The translations under genes were made by a program, and so were the position numbers. Positions 57,813 through 64,000 of a stretch of 64,000 nucleotides of DNA are shown piece after piece. Numbering within the stretch: the first letter of the stretch is position 1; every line of letters starts with the position of its first letter. The DNA comes from Sisyra terminalis. Its lineage: Eukaryota > Arthropoda > Insecta > Neuroptera > Sisyridae. The notes under the pieces are model-generated. The model was not told where the DNA came from, did no database searches, and saw only the letters and a list, made by a program, of their open reading frames with translations. The stretch covers positions 25,215,282 to 25,279,281 of the forward strand of contig OY292277.1 in assembly GCA_958496175.1 (NCBI GenBank). The letters are read 5' to 3'.

Positions 57813-60800
57813 TGGTTGCAGTTTCCGATCAATCGCATTTCGATCCAGTTCAAAGCTCGATAGGAGCACTAGGTCGTTGGCAATTCTGGGTTGCCTTTGC
57901 CATTTTTCTGGTCAAGTTTCCAGTAGCATGGCATCAATTAGGGATTGTCTTTTTGGCGCCTCCGGCCAATTTCCAGTGTGCCGATCCGGACAATAGCACG
58001 GATAAGTAATATGAGATTATAAATCAAAGTGTGACAGTAAAATAGTATAATTAAATTTTTTGGCTTTAGATGTTCAGCTAATTGTACAAGACATGAGTTC
58101 GATCACAGCGTTTTCACTGAAACGATCATTACTGAATGGGATTTGGTATGTTCTCGGGCACAACTGGCAAATGTAGCCCAAACTACATTCATGTTCGGCA
58201 TTCTAATTGGCAATATGGTTTTTGGATACTTGTCAGATAGGTACGTATACGATTATTATTAATTCAACGTTTCAATGAACTAAACTATTGAACAATTCAA
58301 TTGTAACTAGAACGGATATGGTTTGAAGCATAAAATGAGAATTTAGCACGATGAATGAAAGGTGGGTGATGGATTGATTGATTTATTTGAAAAACTATAG
58401 AAATTTTGGAAATTGCAAAAAATAACCTTGTTCTCCATCAATCAAATCACAATTGATTTCAATGGATTTAATTATTCATTTCCATTGCAAATTTGAATTC
58501 ATTTCACATAATCAAACCGATCAAACCAATCAATTGCAAAATTATTAGAGGTGTGTTTAAGATATGTACGGTTCATAACAAATACCATAGTTAACAAAAT
58601 AAATAGTTTTTAAAAAAGCCACTATTCAATTTATTTTTAAAATTTAACTTTATTACTCATAAGTGTAAGGAGATATAAAAATTTAATTTTTCTTTCACAT
58701 AATGAGAACTCAATTAAATTTATAGTAGTTTATAAAAATGGTGGTTTGTATTTTAAAAAAAGGGATATTGGAAAAAGCGTACAAACTTCTGGAGATTTGA
58801 TTTCTATAAAATGTTCCGGTTAAGTAGGCAAAGATAAAATTCGATTAATCGTTTTTTATTCCTGCAAAAAGTTTTGAACATTTGAATGAAAAGAAGAAAC
58901 ATTATTTTATCTCTCATTGAAGAGTTATAAAGTTAATGAATAATTTTATATGTCATATGACTCAATATTTTTATTTCTTTGTTGAATACAACGCATTTCA
59001 ACAGTCTGACGAGTTTTTAACGAATTTCGCAGCGGTGACTTTTTATTAAAAAATAAAATTATTTAATTTTTACCATTTTACCATATCATTAATTAATGAT
59101 GATTCAAAGGTGAACTTTAATAAAATAACTACATTTTTGTTATCTATATTAAAAAAAAATCGTAAAATTATTTAATTTTGGGTTTTAGAAATTAGAGTAT
59201 TAGACCACATTAATTGATAGAACCGAAGTTGAATTTCCGGTTAAAAATACTAAAAAAATAGGTGGAATTGATTTACCTTTTGATAGAACCTTAACTATGT
59301 ATTTTACATTCTATTGATTTTTCAGGTTTTTCAAACAATAAAAGAAATTCATAAATATTGATTGAAAACTAAACAAATTACGACCCAATGAAAATTGAGA
59401 TTCAAACTCTATGTAAAGTACTGGATGTTTAAAATCTTAAAAGAGGTTTTTCTCATAAATAGTCGTAATATAAATAATATTATTTTTCAAAAGATGGAAA
59501 TCAAAATTTTCGATCTCTCTTTTCGTTTAAACGTTATAAAATTTGATTGAGGGAAAATTCACGAAAACCGTTCCAAACAAAAACGACTGTATCGTACTAT
59601 AAATCAAATATAATCAGACTATAACGACAGTAGTCGATAATTACAGATCGATACTTTTTGGTTCTAGAATTGTTGGTATTTTTTTTGTATTTATTCAAAC
59701 CATTCTGTATAGATATTCTATGTACGAATTTTTCGCATCCAATATTATCTCGAATTTATAAAAAATATTTAGATGCAACCCAACAATTTTGGTTAATTTT
59801 TCGTTTATTTATAATAAAAAAGAAACTTTATTGGAGACATTCGGGAAGTTCAATTCCTGGAAATAAATCATAAGTTATTCCTAAAAATAATGGAATGTCA
59901 TGGTTCAAAAATTTCGATAAGTTAACATCTTTAATTGATCGAAGAACCATTATATCTTTTAGATCATCTGGATATGGAAGCTTTAAAGCTCGGACTGCCG
60001 TTAGAACTATTTTACAGTTCTCGTTTCATAATCATAATGGCTATGAGAAGATAATTTTTCTAAGCAAAAACGATAAGTAGCTTCAATTTTAATTGTTAGA
60101 GGTTTCGGTATAAATATCAAAAAAAATATAATTCACTTTCGGAAATTAAAGTGTAATCACTGTAATGGAAGGGAACAAAGCTTTTAAGTTGTCAGGAAGT
60201 TCTAATCGTCCAGCAAATCGTGGATTCATTGTTATAAAAATGGCACACGTAGGATTTAAATTCAGCCCGAATGCGATTTTATAATTTTCTCCCAACACGC
60301 AATTTTTCCACGGCATATTACCCTGTCAACTATTGCTTACGTCACTACTTCTTAAACTTTTTCAAACCACGATCTTCTAAATTCGAAGAAAATTACTATG
60401 TACCATTAATCATTATTATAGAAATAGTTCGCGGCTTCCTGGTAGGAGCTTCAGGACCCCCAAGAAGGCTGTGTCCCTAAGTTTGAAAAGCACTAATTTA
60501 CGGTACACGCTTTGCGAAACACTGATCTACATCATCTATACGTGGATGATTGAGCGACCACGGTTCCATGTACTAGGAATACTAGTCTTTAAGGAAATTT
60601 ATTTTAGTTAGTTTTTGTGACGAAAAAGGACGAGAAAAAGAATTTAAATAAATAATTTGTCAATTTTTTCAAGTTCAGACAGAAGAAAAACAGGTATAAA
60701 ACTTTAACAATGATCTCCAAAATACAGCAGCTAACTTTTTTTTACTATCGTGTTCGATGACATGTTATTTCTTCAGATTGCCTCCTTTATTTCAGTGTGC

Positions 60801-63010
60801 AATTTCACACAAATTGTGTGGCACTAAAATTTATTCCTACAAATTTTGTACATTTGCACAGTGTATTCTTGATGCTTTTCAATGAGGAAAATCATAAGAA
60901 AAAGCAAATTCATTTCCATAAAATTTACTATAATTGCTCGATACCAATGCTGATGCTTATGCTGCAAAAGTTAAAATTATTTTTATATTATTTTTGTTGT
61001 TCAAACTATCAAAATTTCATAATGAACCTAATGAAATTAAAATTATTTTTCAAAGGGCATTTAAATATTCCCTTCTGTATATTGCCTCGATACACAATTT
61101 TTTTTTTTATTGTTTAGCCATAATAACTATTTTTTGTGAGCCACTAATCACATACCTCCAGGAATATGCATACCCCTAATTGGGAATCTCAGCCATAATA
61201 GGCCAATTAATAGTAGTTCAATTTGTCATTGACAATGTCAATTGTCATTTAACTAATGCCAGCTACTTACATCGGCTTATAGAAAAGTAACTAGGTATTT
61301 TTTTCGTATACAGTAAAATTTTGTTTTACGTTATTCTCCAAATAAACTTTAGTTAACAATTAAACAATTCGCTTATCCATTGTCACTAAATTTCTATTCC
61401 CAATTTAATGTTCTCTTAAGCTTAATTTAGCTACCATTTAAATAATTCAAAATTAACTTTTACTGGAAAAAACAGAGGTAAATGCTTAACGGGAACATTT
61501 TTTTATAATTTTTTATAAATATGCTCGTATTTCTTATATTTTAGTTGTTTGCACTTTTAAAAGGTTTTACAATTTTCAAATAAGTAAGAATTCGAAAAGA
61601 ATTGATTGAATTAGGTGGTAATATATTTATGCATACATACCATAAGCAGTTGAAGTGGGTATCACTAAGAACCTTTTGTAATAAAATCGAGAAAAAAAAT
61701 TAAAGACATGGAAAATTTATGCATATAATGTGTAGTATATATATATTTATTATTATAACTATATATTATTTGTTTTAGATTTGGCAGAAAAGGTCCTTTA
61801 ACAGCAGCTGTAATTTTACAAATTATATCGGGAATGTGTGCTGCATTTGTACCAAATGTATGGCTATTTATGATTTTCCGCTTCTTTTGCGCTATCGCCA
61901 CTGGAGGAACAATGGTCACAAGTTTTGTGCTCGTTATGGAACTTGTTGGTGTGTAATCCCTCTTTATTAATATTTATACCTTCACTAACTCAATTTCCAA
62001 TTGTAGGTAAAGAATGGCGTGCAGTTTTCGGAATCCTTTATCAAATTCCATTCAATTTGGGCCATTTAACGTTGAGCTTGTTTAGCTATTATTTGAGAGA
62101 TTGGAGACATTTCCAAATGGCATTAACTATACCTTCGGTAATATTGATTTCATATTACTGGTTAATGCCAGAATCACCACGGTGGTTGATGGCGGTTGGA
62201 AAATCTGACGAAGCGGTAAAAACGTTGGAACGTGCTGCAAAATTCAATAAACGACCAACAAATGAAATTCGAGATCATGTACAAAAGGCAATGAAGTCAA
62301 AGTCAAATGATGATAAACGAGGCAATATTTTGGATTTGGTTCGTACTCCAAACTTACGAATTAAAACACTATGCATTTGTTTCAACTGGATTGTATGCGG
62401 TATGTGTTTCTTTGGCGTGGCACAGTATTTGGGTCAAGCAGGAGGAAATATTTTTGTAAATGTTGCCATTTCTGCTATTGTTCAAGTACCAGGCACAATA
62501 CTTTGTGTATACTTAGTGAAAGCGCTGGGCCGTAGAAAGACATTGATTTTAGCAAATGTTGGATGTGGTGTTGCCTGTTTGCTAATTCCGTTTATTCCTG
62601 AACATCTTGGGTGGTTAACAGTTTCTTTGGCTGTAGTTGGAATTTTCTGGATGTCAATTTCGTTCCCAACTGTTTACATGTTCAGTGGGGAACTATTCCC
62701 AACTGTTGTGCGAAATATTGGCGTTGGTGTTTCATCAATGTTCGCTAGATTTGGCTCGATGGCTGCTCCGTTTGTAGCCGGATTGAAATTGGTGGATGAG
62801 TTTTTGCCTCCAGCTATTTTTGGGATTATTTCAATCATTGGTGCTCTATTGGTGCTCCGACTTCCCGAAACTCTTGGAGCGCCCTTGCCTGATACAATCG
62901 AAGAAGGAGAATTGTTTGGCAAAAAAATTAAAACGAACAATACGAATAGTATAGGCATTTCTAACGAAGGTTTGGAAAGTGGCGATCATGTAGAAATGAG
63001 AAATTCTTAA
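57813..63010 (+). CDS. SLC22-type organic cation transporter (MFS), four coding exons
   Basis: Coding exons are 57813-58005, 58070-58240, 61779-61948 and 62007-63010, with matching phases; introns are 64, 3538 and 58 bp. With the start codon completed by an upstream exon ending in A, the product is 512 aa. SLC22 proteins move organic cations, carnitine or carcinine across the plasma membrane. TM1 is about residues 22-45 ([20 protein letters not shown]). It is followed by the large Cys-rich extracellular loop ([17 protein letters not shown], then [10 protein letters not shown]) that marks SLC22, including NST and NCT glycosylation sites. The MFS signature YLSDRFGRKG straddles the exon b/c junction, and MPESPRWLM (232-240) is the conserved motif after TM6. 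ALGRRK and [19 protein letters not shown] follow in the C-terminal half, with a polar tail. No in-frame ATG exists between the preceding stop and 57813, so a further 5' exon is required. Substrate cannot be told from sequence. Confidence 0.93.
58241..61778 (+). other. 3.5-kb intron of the transporter gene
   Basis: The donor AG|GTACGT and acceptor TTGTTTTAG|A split the Arg codon of the MFS motif. The interior is AT-rich. A hAT-like fragment with TTCTTAAACTTTTTC and AGTTTGAAAAGCACT occurs near 60350-60500. No coding exon was found. Confidence 0.85.
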
Positions 63011-63141
63011 AAACCACAATTCATTCCACTGACAACTTATATTTTTTCTTTTCAGTTTTTTCTGCTTATATATCGATACGTATTAATGGAAAAACTTTTT
63101 TTTATATTTATATTATTGTTAAATAATTTCAATATGTTTTA

Positions 63142-63147
63142 AATAAA
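63142..63147 (+). terminator. Poly(A) signal of the transporter gene
   Basis: A canonical AATAAA lies 132 bp after the transporter stop codon, in a plain AT-rich 3' UTR. It is the first perfect signal after the stop. Confidence 0.6.
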
Positions 63148-63169
63148 CCAGTCAGTTTTATGACAACAA

Positions 63170-64000
63170 ATATTTCATTGTCGTTATTATTTTATTAACA
63201 AAAAACAAAATGATCATACTTGCATTCATTCTTTAATTGTCCGTAAAATTCCTCCTAAGTACCTATAGAGAAGTTAGAATTTCCTCCCGTAAAAAATAGA
63301 CAGTTAAAATTTAAAAGTTTTTAAATACCTTTAATAACTTTTTTCAACATTTTCAACAATAAGTTGCATTCTAACAAGGTTGGTAGAAAAGTAAGTGATA
63401 AAAAGCTGATATGCATGTACCAATAAAGAACACAGACATAAATATATTCGATGATCAGACATGCTACAAAACACTACGCATCAGTTGCATATTTTTTACC
63501 ATTGACTTCTTTACATTTTTACATGTTCTATTCTATTTCATAGCATACATTTCAGTCGCTACTACATCAAAAATACAACTTTACAAATGTATTTATAAAT
63601 AATAACGTAATTAAGATTCTATTCATTTCAAAACAGCTAAGAATTGAGATTATGTAGATACTAATAATTTTTTTAATATTTAAAAATAGATCTCAATTCA
63701 ATTTGTAGTTTGCTGTATTTAATAACATTCCTGATCTCACGACTTCTCCTTCAAATCCTTCTTCTCCTTTTTCATGATTCCTCTTTTCAAAATTCATTAG
63801 GTGATGATAACAATTGTGGAGCATCAATTTATTTATTTAGTTTTTGATAGACGCCTTTTATTTACTTTGAATAACTACGATTAACTTTGGAATTGAATTA
63901 TTTGAAATATTTTTTTATAATTTTTATAACAGAACGTATACACAGTGAATTTTCAATACATAAACAGGACACTAATTGAATTTGTATTTTGCCGTCATTA
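63170..64000. other. Sequence 3' of the transporter gene
   Basis: AT-rich with no recognisable coding exon, RNA gene or repeat up to the window end. Confidence 0.6.

Overview
This is an AT-rich nuclear window from a metazoan, almost certainly an insect. It has short canonical GT-AG introns (50-64 bp) next to very long ones, orthologues of animal genes, and a dense load of insect-type transposon remnants: mariner, Tc1-like, hAT-like, jockey/I-type LINEs, an RTE-like 3' end, tRNA-derived SINEs and foldback/MITE families. The order cannot be fixed from the sequence. No prokaryotic, CRISPR or plasmid features are present.

Layout: 1-21 kb has no recognisable coding exon. It holds transposon relics and a few less AT-rich islands (about 4.68-5.45, 9.98-10.31 and 10.88-11.40 kb). 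21.27-28.81 kb is a compact three-gene cluster. An EPHX4-type alpha/beta-hydrolase (minus strand) is divergent, with 569 bp between start codons, from an FBXO2/6-type sugar-binding F-box protein (plus strand). That gene is convergent, with 141 bp between stop codons, on inturned (minus strand, 975 aa), the PDZ/longin-like planar-polarity and ciliogenesis effector. 29-37 kb is repeat-rich: a hAT-like ACCGGTAT element, a mariner relic and a 2.04-kb foldback element with a flush 7-bp target duplication. Around 37.0-37.23 kb lies an ATG-free GC-richer segment ending in a strong splice donor. I propose it as the non-coding first exon of the last gene, an SLC22-type organic cation transporter (plus strand) whose coding exons lie at 57.8-63.0 kb. 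Joining the two creates the start codon across the junction and implies a 20.6-kb first intron full of transposons, including a recent 5'-truncated LINE with intact target-site duplications. A 3.5-kb intron lies inside the transporter gene.

The genes do not form a pathway. The mobile DNA is the more unusual part: a near-perfect inverted-arm element whose arms both carry a hammerhead-ribozyme-like motif (6.1-6.9 kb), a 225-bp palindromic MITE family with 8-bp duplications and an empty site inside this same window, nested insertions, and the FB-like palindrome with tandem repeats in its arms. All calls come from reading the sequence; no alignment or database search was run.
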